Below, piece by piece: positions 39,501-52,940 of a stretch of DNA of 64,000 nt (positions are counted from its first letter, which is position 1; each line of letters starts with the position of its first letter). Made by a program: the position numbers and the translations under genes. The notes below the pieces were generated by a model, which saw only the letters and a list, made by a program, of their open reading frames with translations, was not told the DNA's origin and searched no databases. Origin of the DNA: Protonemura montana (lineage: Eukaryota; Arthropoda; Insecta; Plecoptera; Nemouridae); contig OX387605.1 in assembly GCA_947568835.1 (NCBI GenBank), positions 11,102,418-11,166,417 of the forward strand. Reading direction: 5' to 3'.

Positions 39501-41771
39501 GGAAAAATGTGTCTACCATAGAGAACATTTTAATTCGTATTGCGTGAAATGTCTAATTTTATGTTTCCTTTAAAATGGTTGAGTAGCCTTTGTGTTGGAA
39601 ATGTGCGTGGGCTTTATCATGGCTTAGTCTTTGAAATAAGGCAATTACGTAGTCACTCGTATGGCTCCTTTAAATGCGCATTGAGTTCCTTTTTTTTTAT
39701 TAAAACACTTTTTCTTTTTTATAAATTGATCAGGCTATTAAGAGAAAATTGAGGATAGCCAACACGGCGTGCCACCACCGCCAGATAGAGATGTTTAATA
39801 AAAACTGCCTGAAACCAGTTGATTCACATGCCACGCCCTTTCCAAGCGCTAGTTTTTCATTGATCACTATACTTGACTGGCCGAGGTCCGCCCCAACGCG
39901 GTTCGCTTGGTCCCTGCAAACACTCTCCTTTTCCCCGCTCGACTGCGTCCACTGTACACGCTTTGAAATGTGATTAACAATGCACGTGAAGTGCCGGACA
40001 CTTTGCGTACAACGATGTACCACGCCACGTTGGTACACGGACCCTCGAACGCCACGCCAGCGCCTCAACACCGCGGGGTTTTGACCCGGCGCCAACGCCG
40101 ATAGCGGTGGCAACGCTCCAATTACCACTGTTCAATTATGATATTTTTTTTTTTTTTACAAACTACGCGTTTTTTGTTCTGGTTGGTTGTACTGCTTTTT
40201 CTGACAAGCTTTTTTATTGCAGTTATTTCTATGTGTGGTTAAAGCTAATAGTAGAAACTATAGGGTTTTATTTTTGTGAAATCGTGGACTTTTGTAGGCG
40301 CCTTTCTATGACGCGAATATTGCCTGTGCTGAACACATTTAATCGTTTTTTTCGTTAGTTGAAATATTAAACAATGAATTGTTGTAGTCAGCGTAGACTA
40401 ACTTTCAAAATATGATACATTTTGATCTCAACAGCTTTTCTTGATTCTAGGATCTCTAAAACATCTTAAGTTAAAATGTTTAATATTTAGCCTAATGGTT
40501 TCAAAATGAAACAACTTATTTTCACATTATACTACCTGTGAAGTCTCATTAAAGTAATAATATAATCAAGAACATTTTTCCCAGAATTTTCTCCCTTAAA
40601 AGAATTCATTTTGAGAATCTCGACCACAAATCCCGCGCCTTTTTATGCACAAGAACAAACACAGCGCAAGCAATATCGTGTTGGCAGACATTTTCTGCTA
40701 TGATCATATTTTTAATGCCAGATTTTCTACCTTTCATTAATTAAGATTGACGTCTCCTTCCGTTCAAATCAAAATGTTAATCGAAATCCCCCCTGAACTT
40801 CGTAAAAGAAAGGAAATGGCATTAAGTAATCATATTTAAGCATACTTCAAATGTCAAAGCTTATTGCAGAATTTATATTTTCTCGTATCATGAAAGAGCT
40901 CGAAGCAGAGATCTTGAAGTATGTTCGAGGAGTTTTCTTTTACTGAAGCCATCGAAATCTTTCATCCGCTTTTCGCGACAGCTGTCGCGTCTTGTTGGGT
41001 CGCAAATTCATAAATAAACCTGACTACTGCCGACACAACTCGACACGACAGATAATCGGCGACGTAATTATCAATAAAACCAAGCTGTTTCTGGACTCTT
41101 GGACTAGGTCTTAACGTGGAAAGAGACGAATCTTCAAGCGCTGTGAAAAACCAAGTCGCACATCTTGGAGCGTTTACTAAATAGCTTCATCCTAGATATA
41201 TGTAATTCCTGTAGGTAGTATAAACAAAAAAATATTAATTTTGGATAAAAACCATTAAAATGAGAATAAAAATGTATACGGAAATGAAATGGAAATATTA
41301 GTTACATTCCATCTTGTTCTATCTAACCATATCCGCACATCTAGCAAGTACACGATGTCTCCCCAGCGATCCATGCCCACCTAACCCACACGGTTATCAA
41401 GATTAGCTTTCCACGACTGAAAATATGTGCTGTCAATTCCCTGAACAGACTCCAGTGAGTCAGATGATATTCTCGCCGGCATGTTTTAATTGATTCCCAA
41501 TCCCACCGCGACTGGAAACACCTTAGCACGTAGCAGACAACCTGTGGCGCAGTCTCTATTAGCTCGTCAGCGTAGCAGGCAAACTGTGAGGACAAACAAT
41601 AGCAAACTCCTTACACAATAGTAACAAAGGCGTTACTAGCTAAGGATGCTTGGCTTGTACGTTCATGTTTGTCTTGCTCACTTGATGAACCTACGTTTGT
41701 TGCTCAAGCAAAAGTTTTCGTCTTGTCTTAATTTACTCACTCGACAAGCAAACAGAAGCAACTTTAACCAT

Positions 41772-41821
41772 ATCTCTCTCTCTCTCTTCCTCTATCTCTC
41801 TCCCTCTTTCTCTCGCTCTCT
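41772..41821 (+). repeat. (CT)n microsatellite, imperfect
   Basis: About 50 bp of TC repeats with TTCC, TATC and CCC interruptions. It ends near an AG, which mimics a splice acceptor, but no exon-like frame follows. Confidence 0.95.
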
Positions 41822-42397
41822 TAGGTGGCCTATTTCGTCTCCTCGCCACTGCACGGTTCATCTTTGTTGATGTGATGCTTTGGACCAAGATCTGGAGGGC
41901 CGCTTTGTGGAGACCAGCTGAAGGACAAACTAAATAATCAGGAAACTTCTTCAAAGTGTTTCGGGAACTACAACACTCCATTGCACCTACTTTATCTTCC
42001 TCAGTCGACCATTGGTCGCTTAATGGTTCGGCCACTTCATTCGGAAAGACGCGAAGGATAACGAAAATCTTAGCTTTCGTCCCGTTTTCAATTGCCGTTC
42101 TAGCATCGGGTTTCTTTCTCTACCTCTCTTGGCAAGATTTAATATATTACTTTAGCCCACGGTAAGACGTCGTCAATTTATAGAAAACGCCAAGTTCGTA
42201 GTAGGCATCGAATCTCCTTCATTTCAACTGACGCGTTTGACAAATTTCAGTCAATTAAATTGGATCCGATCTTGCTGCACATCCACGTTAATGAAGCTAT
42301 GCTTGCATCGAATAGCTTCTACTTGCGAAATGCTGACTCTCCTTATAGTTGACTAATTCCTCGGCATTACATCCCTCATCTTCACCGCAAACTCGAA

Positions 42398-42416
42398 CGA
42401 CGCCGACGCCGACGCC
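42398..42416 (+). repeat. (GACGCC)n hexamer run
   Basis: Three perfect GACGCC units. Confidence 0.9.
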
Positions 42417-43353
42417 ACGACACAACGGTTGTCGTCGCAACGCCGTATAATAAATGCTAATTCGCGTCAGATTTCCGCGGTGGCAATAATTGTTCGTGAG
42501 TGTAATATCACCCTCCGTCACCAAGCTTGTGCGGGCTGGATGGCGACGCAGGTGCATCTCGGCGCCTCCCTGCAAATTACAAACAAAACCGTGCGCTGCA
42601 CGGGCGAACCCTGCCGAAACAGCAGCGACGTTAGCGCTGCCAGGCGAGAGTAGTCAAGGGCGAAGAGGGGCTGGATTATTCATGACATCAGCCCCGTGTT
42701 TCCTTTATTTAGTACGGTTGTTATTTGAAGCCAACGCACAAATGTTGGGCCTGACAAGCAATTTGTTTGTTCGTACTACGTTTGTCTCATTTTGAAAGCT
42801 CCGCGATGTCGTTATTTTAGTAATGTATAACGAAGAGTGGCGACCGAAAGGGATATCGTGCACGTATTCACCATCTACAAATAAAGATTCATTCATTCTC
42901 TTTTAGTCTTTTTTTTTTGTTATTTATGGCTTGTTCACGTAATCGCGTGCAATATTAAAACAAAGCTCGATTTGCATGAACAATACTAGCCGTGTGTAGC
43001 AATGAGCTGACGATTTAATGTGTTGGGCATTTCTAATATCCTTTGGCTGCGAGCACAGCTATTGGAAGGGTTGGATTGGGGGAGGCGACCTACCCTTCCG
43101 CTGGAGCAGGCGACACAAGACTCAAAGCGAACATGATTAACTAATTCCATGATCTCATTCCATTCTCCTAGTTTCTTTTGAAAGAAAAAAAAAGTACTTG
43201 TCAGTTGGGGGTTGGGGAGGGGGCTGCAATAATAGTTCCTTAATCGAATGCGAAATAAGGCAGAGGAATTCAACTCCCCAACTTCATCGCCCAAAGCTGT
43301 TTAGTTTTGTTCTACATTTTGCGATATCATCTCTCTTCGGTATTACTAAAATC

Positions 43354-43391
43354 CAGCAGCAGCAGCAGCAGCAGTAGCGGCAGCAGCAGCA
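43354..43391 (+). repeat. (CAG)n trinucleotide microsatellite
   Basis: CAG repeats interrupted once by TAGCGG. Open frames across it encode low-complexity Leu, Ala or Cys runs and are not convincing genes. Confidence 0.95.
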
Positions 43392-43705
43392 AAGTTTCGA
43401 CATCTGAACAGCAGAGAGAGGCAGCGTGAAGTTTTGTTGTCGCCGTCGCCGTTTGAAACTGGCACTGGTTTGCCTTCTGGCAAAGCTGCGACGCTCTTGC
43501 GACGCTCTGCAGCGACGCGGCGGCCGGCGACGACGCGCATGGCTGGCGTCGCGACGTCTTCTGTGACGGTTCGACTCGCTCCACCGCGTCGACAGAAAAC
43601 TTTCCGAGTCGAACGCGAACGTGAGCGCCGAGCGTAGCGGCGGGCTGCTGTGCACTATCAGCTGTCAGCCAACTTTGGACATCGCCACCTCGCCATAATC
43701 CGGTG

Positions 43706-43719
43706 CCCCCCCCCCCCCC
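43706..43719 (+). repeat. Poly-C tract (14 C)
   Basis: Uninterrupted C run close to the CAG microsatellite. Confidence 0.95.
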
Positions 43720-44145
43720 TCGCACAAGCCCACTATCACCGAAAAGCGTCGTCCCCTTCAAAATGTCTATAAAAAATAAATATCCAGAATTGTAACAAGC
43801 TGGAAGTTTTGCGGAACATGAAAGAAGAGCTAACTTTTTGATTTCGGTAAAAAATTCTCTTTTTTAACTTTTGCCGAAAAATTTAGCATCGAATATAGTA
43901 TATATATAAAAAGAGCATGCTGGCACGTTGTGGGAAATTTCAAAGCTTTGCCGATTTACGGAAAATCGTGAAAAAGTTTGTATTTTTTTTTTGTGCGTGA
44001 AAGTGCGATTCTTCCGCGGAAATGAGTAGAGCCACACGATTGATTTTCTTATCTCGCTCACATTTGCGACTCGACGAACTGAGGCACGCTAACGTTGATT
44101 GCAATCTATTGTCACTGAACGGCAAATTCGACGGTTAACTTCAGA

Positions 44146-44171
44146 GGGGTGGGGTGGGGAGGGGAGGGGGG
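44146..44171 (+). other. Strong G-quadruplex-forming motif
   Basis: Five runs of four or more G separated by single bases (T, T, A, A). This is the most stable class of intramolecular G-quadruplex (four tetrads, 1-nt loops). It lies in the intron sense strand, so it would also be present in the pre-mRNA. Confidence 0.85.
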
Positions 44172-47100
44172 TGCGAAACACTATGCAAATAACCTCCTCC
44201 TTCCCTAACAGTGCTTCCGTATAAAGGATCCACTTTTTTGTCTTCAGCATTTCTGTAAATCTTCCACTCGATATTCAAGTCTACAGACTTCTTCTATTGT
44301 CTACTTAAAACAAATATTTGCCGGGCAAAGGCTCTTTGAGAATTTTATTTAGCACGAGCCCTGCGGTTTCATCTGTCAACTAGACCACCCACCATCGAGA
44401 CCTGCCACAGACAAGGTCTCGGAAAAGTTATCCTATTCTTCCATTCTATTTTCTTTCATTTTCTTCTATAAAGACTGCAGTGTATAATGTCAGCAGCGTG
44501 TCTTGTGTCTTATGGTTGAGCGAAGAATTAATCCAAACTGTCCGACTGTCTATCTGTCAGTACTTTCTCGTTTCTCTCGTCTTATTCGTATTTTTCTTCT
44601 TCTCTTGGTCTCGCTCACGTCGAGAAAAGCTAAGCTCGCAATGTTAAGTTAAAAACATGACATTGGTGAAAGGACGAGTGCTTAGACGAATTGCCTTCTT
44701 TTCGTCTTCTTCTATGCAGTACACGTTGATTTGATTCGACTCTTGACATCGTTCGGTATCATTTTCTGTTTTTGGTTTAACAAGTGGCCTCTTTTAACTA
44801 CGAGAAAAGAAACTTTTGTAAAAGATTCTTCGAGTCTCTGAGTCGATGGTGAAGCTTGCGATTCCTGCTGCCGCGCGTAGATGACGTCTGTGTTTTGTTA
44901 AGTGCTGCAAGAAAGCAGAGCAACGCTTACTCTGAAGTCTTCGGAATTCAAAGCAAGTATACAAGCAAAACAAGGTGCTTTAGTCGTTTATGGTACAACT
45001 TAGTTTTTTAAAATCCAAAGACGTAAAACATGTATTTAAGAAACAAAACGCATTGACCATTTCGTATTTTCTTTCGTGCATTTTTACTGTGAAATTAAAG
45101 GTTACGGTTTTTACCATATGAATCACGAATAGTTTAGTTTACAATTTCCAAAGAGCACTGCTGAGAGGACAGATTTAATTGTTAACGGTTTCGAACAGAC
45201 CGAGATCGGGGTCGGCAGAGGTAGCAAGGGAAGGTAGGAAATTACTGGGAAATCGAGTATATGCGGGAATGAATGGGGATTAGATTCACCTACGAAGCTG
45301 ACACATTATTGTCAGCTGGTATTGGGCTTAGAGACTCGAACCGACTCGGTCGACATTTGATGAATGGCGCTAAATGAAGCTTCAAGCTACAAATGAGGAA
45401 GCGGGCTTTTCACTGCCAATCAACGCGGTATTGGAATAGTATTTTAGATTCTAATTTCAACCAATAGTGAAACTAACGAGTGGACGAAACTTTCCGCAGT
45501 GCTGTAATTATCTGTAGTTTGTGTATCCTTTATGTCAATAGGGCGTAGCTCCGATTTTTTTATTGGTTTAGTTTTCAGAAACCGTAAGCTTTGGTATGTG
45601 CATTCCAGGTGAACGGTACACAGTGAAGGTTTACCTTGTGCGAACAATACTTTTCCAGACACGAGGGAACGTGCATTTGTTCTATTACCGTTAACTATCA
45701 TCGTCCTCCAACTACGTTGTCTCATTACTAGTATACCAGTGTTTTTACCGCAACTTAACTTTGTTAACAAATTTTAAATATTTCTACACTTTCAAATTAG
45801 TTTATCATATTTATGGGGAATAAATACGGGGTTCACGGAATTATATTTACTTTCAAATGATTCTGTAAGTCATTCCTGCGAATCTTATACAATTTCTTCT
45901 AATCACATGTCATAAAATCACAATCAAATGGCGAAATCAAATGAACTCCGATGGCTTCATGCCTATAACTAATAAACCGATCTTCAAGACGACGGAAACA
46001 GGGAGATAGTTGCATTGCTCGACTCACAGCTGCCTTGGTTTGATTAGCGCTAGCGATATCAGAGAGAATTTCCCAACAACCGAGTTGTGATGTGATATGA
46101 CGTATTGCGGGTGTTTTTCGCTCCAAAGACGGGAAGCATGGAGGCGCAAGAATGTGTTCGCTGCTAGCTCGTTAGGCTCTTATCTCCACAACGAGCGAGA
46201 GGTAGCTGCCTCTTAGGCGAGGAAACTTTCAAGAGGTTGGGGTTGTTATATAGCTGAGAGCAGGGAGCAGAGATGGATCTCTCAGAGTCTGGATGACTTT
46301 TCATTTTAATATTATATTTCCATCTCCTATCAAACAGAAACAAAACAAGAAGTTATTTCATTAAATTTTTCAATCTCATCGTTATGCTTTATCTACACTT
46401 CAATGTTCTTGTTATTTGATTTTTCAAGTTATATTTCAGATTAATTTTCATAATATTAAAATCAGACGAACAGAAATGTTTTTCTTTCGAGAAAAAAAGT
46501 TACTGCTGTGAGGTAGATATCAATTCGTTTATTTATTATCTAAAAATCCGTTGCAACCGGAAAAATTTGACAGAATTCCCAATTCTGGCCACGCATGAGT
46601 GAAAATTAATTATTGGAGTGGTTAGGCTATTTCAACGGAGACCGCAATTAGTGGATTCGGCGAGCTTAGGCCTATCATCACCCGATAACTAATGATTGAT
46701 GAGGTGGTCTTAGTAGCTATCATAGGCTTACCCATCGTTCTCTGGACATTGTCTCAATCTCATATCATGCTACAAATTTTCGAAATTCTCACTGAATTTC
46801 GGAATCTCACAATTCCGATAGAAATAAATTGAATCTCTCCCCCAAAGTAAGGGTCCGATCGAAATAAGATTTTCACTTTTTTTATTATTTTCTACGGGGA
46901 CCCGTTTGGGCATCAATTTTTGAGACGGTTATAGTGTTGATAATAATAAAATACCCCGCGCATTGCAAGCTTTTGCAATTTAAATAAGATTTCATCCTAA
47001 GATTTTCACTCTTTCTTGTCAGTGTTTCAGTGCCTTTAAAAATCTTAACCGTATCTAAAAACACCTCACGATAATACCCAGCTAAGATGTTGTGTACTAG

Positions 47101-47425
47101 ACATGTAATGACGGCATGTCCTGCATTTTCGCGTAGCTTGTTCGACACGAAACCTACACACACAGACACCGCGGCCCTCACTGTTCATCCGCCGGCGTGG
47201 TTGAAAACCTATGACGTGGCGGGCCTCGTTTTTGACCGCAATGATTTGATTTAAAGTGAGTACAGTTCGCCTCACTGCAAATTGCCATCATTAACGAGGA
47301 ATTGTTGAACTGTAGAGTATTTTTGTCTGTATCTACTTTTATTTTATTGTCGCAAAGTAGGATACATGATATGCAATTTTAATCCATAAAGAGAAAAACC
47401 CGTACATTTCCCTGGTTCCATGCAG

Positions 47426-47453
47426 TAATAATAATAATAATAATAATAATAAT
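47426..47453 (+). repeat. (TAA)n microsatellite
   Basis: Nine perfect TAA/AAT units. Confidence 0.95.
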
Positions 47454-48914
47454 TTGAAAATAAATAAAAAAACATCGTTTACGAAAATAGAATTTAGCAC
47501 AAACATCAATTATCGGAATACGAAAGTAGGTACCTTTATTGAGTGTAAAGAGACGATTGTTTTTAGAAATAACAAAGGGGGGCGAGTATAGATCGTTTCA
47601 ACGACTCTAAAAATTTGCAGCTTCTGTTCATAACGGCCATAAACGCGTCTGCTATCGCATTATTTTACCCAACCACGCGTAAGCCGATTCGTCAAAATAT
47701 GGAGCGAATTTCTATTTGCATCTGTCAGTTTAAGTCGAGTAATGGGATTAGTGGGTCGTATTGGCAATGCGGATCGATTTTCACGCGGTTTCTGCGCATC
47801 TATACGACTGAGCTTCGAACGCTTCGATGGAACGAAAATGTATGGAAAAGAGTCGTGGGTTGCAGGAAATGTTGGCACGGGTGAATGGGGAGCAGGGAGG
47901 ATGACTGAAAACTGGAATAGGGGTGGGAACTGGTTCTCTCAAACACCCCCATAAGTCACTTAAACACGTCGGAGGCGAGTGGCTTGCTCAAACCTGTAAA
48001 AGATGTTACCATGCACAGACAGACAAACAGTTTCAAGCGGCCTCCTGGACTCCCCGAGGAGAACACCGAGGCCCCGACTGTCAACTTGATTGAAATAACA
48101 CGCCCATTTGCCTAGGAGGAAAATTTTCCAATGCTTTCTTTCATTTTCGCGAGGCAATAGTTTTTCGTTGTCACGAGATTCGAAATCTAAACTTATTAAA
48201 CTGATAAATTCGCTTTTTAAAATACTTTCAACTTTGCGGTATTCGAAAAGTTTCCTCGTCGTGATTGATGTACCGGTGTCTTGTCTGCTTGAGATAACCA
48301 GTGTGCGTAAATATCACTTTGGGTAAAACGAATCTTCTCCTCGCGGATGCGAAGGAAAATGCGAGGAAGAAAGTTGATAGCTCAATCAGTTAAAAAAAAG
48401 AGTGTGCCTGTCGGGTAATGGTTTTGTTGCTTTACACTTTTCGCGGCAGATAAGAATTGGGCATGATTGCAAAATCACGCAAGCGTGCAATTTCGGAGAA
48501 CGCCTCGCCACCAACAATTCTTGGGCCTTTCAAGCGTTGTTAATAGTTTCCTACGACCCGGCAAGAATAAAACGAAGATTATTATGGTTATCTCATCTTG
48601 TTTTCATCAAAGAGATCGCCCGAAGGGTAAAAATTCATTTCGTGTGCAAAGAATTTTCAAAGCATCGCCATGAATTTTCTCTGAAATTTTCCGAGTACTC
48701 GGTTTCTATTGCGACTAAATGAAGTGACTTGCGAAAGAAAAAAGGGCGTGAATGCTAAATTAACTGACATGGTGTTGATGGGCATCTTCATCTTTGCCTT
48801 CTCCACTCACCACGCCTTGTAAAAACTCTCGAGGCAGCCGCCAGAGCACTCGAGAGACGCCGCCTCTCGCCTGAACGGCGTCACGAGTGCCATCACTCCC
48901 GGCGTCGCCACCAC

Positions 48915-48937
48915 CGACGCCGCCGACGCCGACGCCG
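48915..48937 (+). repeat. (GACGCC)n hexamer run, interrupted
   Basis: GACGCC units with one GCC insertion, in a GC-rich patch. Confidence 0.9.
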
Positions 48938-51386
48938 CTCCCGGATGTGTTGTTGTCAGTTGACCGGATACTAATGTCTCCAGAGTTCATGGTCTCTTTT
49001 GCTGACAAGAGAGACATGACAAGAGATGACTTGGACATCGAACTGTACAGCTCTCCACACATTTCATTTTTCTAATGTAAAAGTTTTTTTCCTCTCAAAT
49101 ATATGTGAAACTTTTTCGTGATTTCGTATATCAATTCACTTTATTCTGAAACCTTTCGCTTGGCTGAATGGGCACTTGATGATACGTTTTCTTTCCATGC
49201 CAAACTTTTCTGACGGTTTCTTGGCTGTAGCAGTCAATTTTTTAGGAAATCAAAAATCTGCAGATTTGACACACCTTTAAAGAAGATTGATAAATTTGCG
49301 GGGAAAAAGTATCCTGCAGAGGTTTCCTGAACGTTAAAACAGCGTAAAAGACGAGAACTTCAAAATCATCTGACATCCGTACACCCGTAGCGGTTTTCCT
49401 TCCAAATGTAAATAGCTCGGAGTTATTGATATCTCCAGCTAAAGTTCTCGAAACCTCATAGAGGCCGAGTTCACCGTGATGAAAACTTGCCTTTCCCATT
49501 CATTTCCACTTCAATTTCCAGATGTATTTGACAAGTTTTACCTCACAGAGGAGCAAACACTTCATACTTTACAAAATGTGGCACCTCCACTTCCAACACT
49601 TCCAGATGAAGCTTGACAGACCCAATCTTCCTAGTCCAGGTACTTGCCAGGCGAAAGCCAAAAATATAGTTGATAAAAGAAGCCTGTTGGCCGTTGTTTT
49701 ACTATGGTATTATGAGGAGATAAGGCAGGTCTCGCCAGCTGCTAACCCCGAGTAAGTGGATGGACAGGGACGTCTGCCTTGTAAAGAGATTTTCTGCGCG
49801 GACAACGCAAGATTAATGAAGCGGCGGCTTGGTGGGTCGCTGTTACGTGCTGTCCATTTATAAACATTCTGCCTCGAGGCCCTCATGGCGCCGCGCAGAG
49901 GAGTGGAGGAGTGGAGGAGAGATGGAGTGAAGGAGTGAGGGCTGAAGGAGACATTGTGTGCCCTACGCCGTTCAAGCGACTGCCACTAGACGAGTCAATG
50001 AGGGGCAACGTCAAAAATAGAACGCCGCTTCCATGGCGAAATCTGTGCGGCTGGTTGAGATCATATTTAGCATAAAAGCTGAATAAATCATAATTTTTTT
50101 ATATGCACGTTCGAATTTATGCAGTGTGAGGGATTGAAAATAAATCAGAACTGGGTTCATGCGTTGTTCTATTGTAGTTTTATGTTGTAGGAAAATATGA
50201 GCACTTAAAAAATCGTTATAAAATGAACGATAGAAACTTGTTTAATTAATAAAACTGTCATGAAGCTCAAATTTGAATACACGAAATTAATGCACCGTGC
50301 ATATACATCCGACCGTCATAAAGTTCTTGCATGAAAATACAATGAAATTTATTTGCGGAATGCTAGTTTTCATGGCGGCAACGTCGTCAGTCGAGGTGCT
50401 CGGGTAGTTTCTCCGTTTGTACTTTAAATGAAAAGTATAGACATTAGCGAAATGGAATTGAAAAATGCAGAGTACTTAAGTTACACGGTACTGTCGCGGA
50501 ATGAGGGCAAACCCTTGAGGGAGCAGAAAATAGTTATTTTAGCGCCGAGCGTTTTAGAGACGGGAAATCAATTTTTTGAAGACTTCGTTTCGAGAGTTTA
50601 AAATTCACTCGAGTATTAATAACGGAGTTAACATAGTCGTGCAGGAATCCTAAGGATGCTAGAAGCGTCAGTCTCCTTGTAGCGTAGCATGGAAGCTGTA
50701 TCAATATTTTCCTCCACACTGTTAATCCACCTAATCCTTTCCGTTTTCATTCTATATACTATATATAATAATTAATAAAATGAAAGCATCCGGTAGAATA
50801 TCCGGGCCCTAACTTCCTGTGCGTCTCAGTCTCTGATAGATCGCTGCATTCACCCTCTAGCTAGTAGCTTCGGAGGAAATACGTTTGCCTTGGCCCCACC
50901 CGGTCCTGGCACACAATACGCACAAGTACCGCCGTACACAACTAATGTACTTTGCAACTGCTGCACTTACAGGATGTACGCGTCTTTCTTAGCGAAGATT
51001 AAAGCAAAAGTTTGCCGTCGGCGTTGCTGATTTCTATATTCTTTGATGCAATTGAAAGAAATCTGTGGTTTCACATTTTGAAACCTTTTTGTATGTGATG
51101 TAACTTTCCGTTAGTTTGAAGTTGGATTTTCACAAGGTATGGATTCTGACACCGCTTGAAATTTCCTAAATTACACAAACTGGCTTCATGCGCTCATTTG
51201 CTACGTAAAAAAAGGGTTCCAATTATTCCGTCAACTCGTTTTATTATCGGATGGACTAGGAGTAATATGTGGCCGTGTGAAGTTGCACGTGCTTTCAAGA
51301 ATCGGCGAGGAAATTACGTATCCGTGCTGGAAATTAATTAAAGTTTCGTTAACATCTGTCGGCTGACATTTTACGTGTTTTCTCTA

Positions 51387-51420
51387 CAACACAAACACAC
51401 ACACTCACACACAACACACA
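51387..51420 (+). repeat. (AC)n microsatellite, imperfect
   Basis: AC repeats with AAAC and CTCAC interruptions. Confidence 0.9.
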
Positions 51421-52736
51421 AGCTCTCACGCATCATACGCACAACGCGTGGCTAAAGGTCACTTTTATTAATATCGAGAAGAGTTTTCTTTGCAACTATT
51501 TCTATTCCGAAAACACACGCCTTGGCGCTGAACTTGTTTCATTTTTTTTCCTCTCGCAATGTCAGCAACTTTTCTTCGGGGTGGAATTCGGCGAAACCGT
51601 AGAATTGTTTTGATGCTGCAAAAAAATCTCCATAAGTGAATTGGAATATTGAATTCGGTTACTTTTCAGTCCACTTTGTATAAACAAGATGTTATTATTC
51701 AATTCAACGAAACAATTCGTGTGGCAAATAATTCAAATTCAAATTAACACGTACCGTTACATTACATAATAAAAACTGTATTGGAAAAGGGTTTTCTTGC
51801 GTGTAGCGCACAAAATTGAGATCGCTTCCAGTTGCGCGTACACGTTGAAATATCAAGCAATACCATGACGAGTTTTTTTACTTTTTATTTACTTACTTAA
51901 TGAAATTCTGAAATCGTAATAAAAATTCAAGTAGCAAAGCGCAGCGATCCCCAGCCTTTCAGAAGGGGTTGACAACGATCAGGAAGAGGTGTTCCTGAAT
52001 TTTGCAAAACTCATTCTGATTAGACTCTTCAAGGGAAGAACATATTTATATAAAAGCAGTGTGGTTTAACCATAGGACCAACCATTTTTAATTAAACAAG
52101 TCACATATTATAATTCGACCCCACCCAAATATTGAGAACCAAATATTGAGAAATTTTTGATTTCACCTATGCTAAACATAATTTCGAGTCGTCGAGAAAT
52201 CTTCAGAATGGAGTTTCGTTGAGCACTTCAAATTTTCGTAGTGTCTCCATAGAAAATACTCCATTTCTATGGTGTTGTTAATACAATTCCTGGGCTGTTA
52301 ATTTGGCTGTTTCAAAAACTTGTTCTCCCTGTAAAATTAAATTGGCAGATGAAGAATGATTTGCTACTCAAAGACACTCACAAAACACAGTTTTCAACAC
52401 AACAATCTGTTTCCCTCCGGAAAAAACCACAATCACAAAAAATTTCAGATTTAGCACCGGTTTTTAAGTGGCTTTTTAAGTATTTAATAAACCGTTATTA
52501 AACATATAAACAGCTTCTGTTTGGCTGTTGCCAAGCAAATAACAAATAACGGACTGTTGGGGTTCTTAACGGACCAGTCTAAAATATCGGCGCTTGGTGT
52601 TCATCCATATGACCGAAATGAAAGCGTAACTTTTTATGGCCCTATCAAAGAATGCACCTCCAGTATTTTGTAATTCGGTTACGAACCTGCTTTGGCGCCA
52701 ACCCTGGATGACCTTCGTTTACCCTTTTGCCCGCAG

Positions 52737-52940
52737 GTAAACCGCAGCCAACAGTTACGTGGTTCCGCAACGAAGACATCCTTACTGAGGCTGCGACAAT
52801 CGTTTCGCAGCAGGTCGTGCGCAGCGAGATCGTGGTTCGCAACCTCGGTCGCACAGACCTGCACTCTCAGCTTCGCTGCCACGCAGCCAACAACAACAAG
52901 ACTCAGCCCTTAGACGCCACCGTCCACGTAGACATGAATT
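52737..52940 (+). CDS. side-like: Side-like gene, exon encoding second half of the Ig domain
   Basis: This 204-bp exon lies between a strong acceptor (cccttttgcccgcag) and a consensus donor (gtaagt). It starts in phase 1; its first two bases complete a Gly codon with the G left from the previous exon, giving a continuous EVYGG-KPQPTVTWFRNEDI reading. It ends in phase 1 after VHVDMN. It carries the Ig core Trp (TVTWFRN), the Side-type segment VVRSEIVVRNLGRTDLHSQ, and the second cysteine in LRCHAANNN. Family members typically have a closely similar 'R.DLHS.L.C.A.NN' segment followed by a 'DMN' linker to the next Ig domain. This is internal exon sequence with no native start or stop. Because the exon is symmetric (phase 1-1), skipping it would keep the frame but destroy the Ig fold. 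Confidence 0.93.

Larger units (their letters stand above)
36983..52736 (+). other. 15.75-kb phase-1 intron splitting an Ig domain
   Basis: Bounded by gtgaga at the 5' end and gcccgcag at the 3' end. No further exon is recognised inside. It holds a two-strand open region at 37.7-38.4 kb, a CpG-rich patch with homeodomain- and forkhead-like motifs at 39.2-39.45 kb, pyrimidine microsatellites at 41.8 kb, GACGCC hexamer repeats at 42.4 and 48.9 kb, a CAG run at 43.35 kb, a poly-C run at 43.7 kb, a strong G-quadruplex motif at 44.15 kb, a TAA run at 47.4 kb and a GC-rich patch at 49.75-50.0 kb. The rest is ordinary AT-rich intronic sequence. Confidence 0.85.

Noticed and set aside
41821..41870. 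CT-rich run followed by TTAG, resembling a splice acceptor
   Set aside because: The downstream frame has no Ig or other recognisable sequence and no matching donor.
43284..43761. 123- and 144-codon minus-strand frames
   Set aside because: Driven by the CAG microsatellite and the poly-C tract; low-complexity Leu, Cys, Arg and Gly.
45325..45350. Minus-strand B-box-like GGTTCGAGTC
   Set aside because: No A-box at the required distance and no stem pairing.
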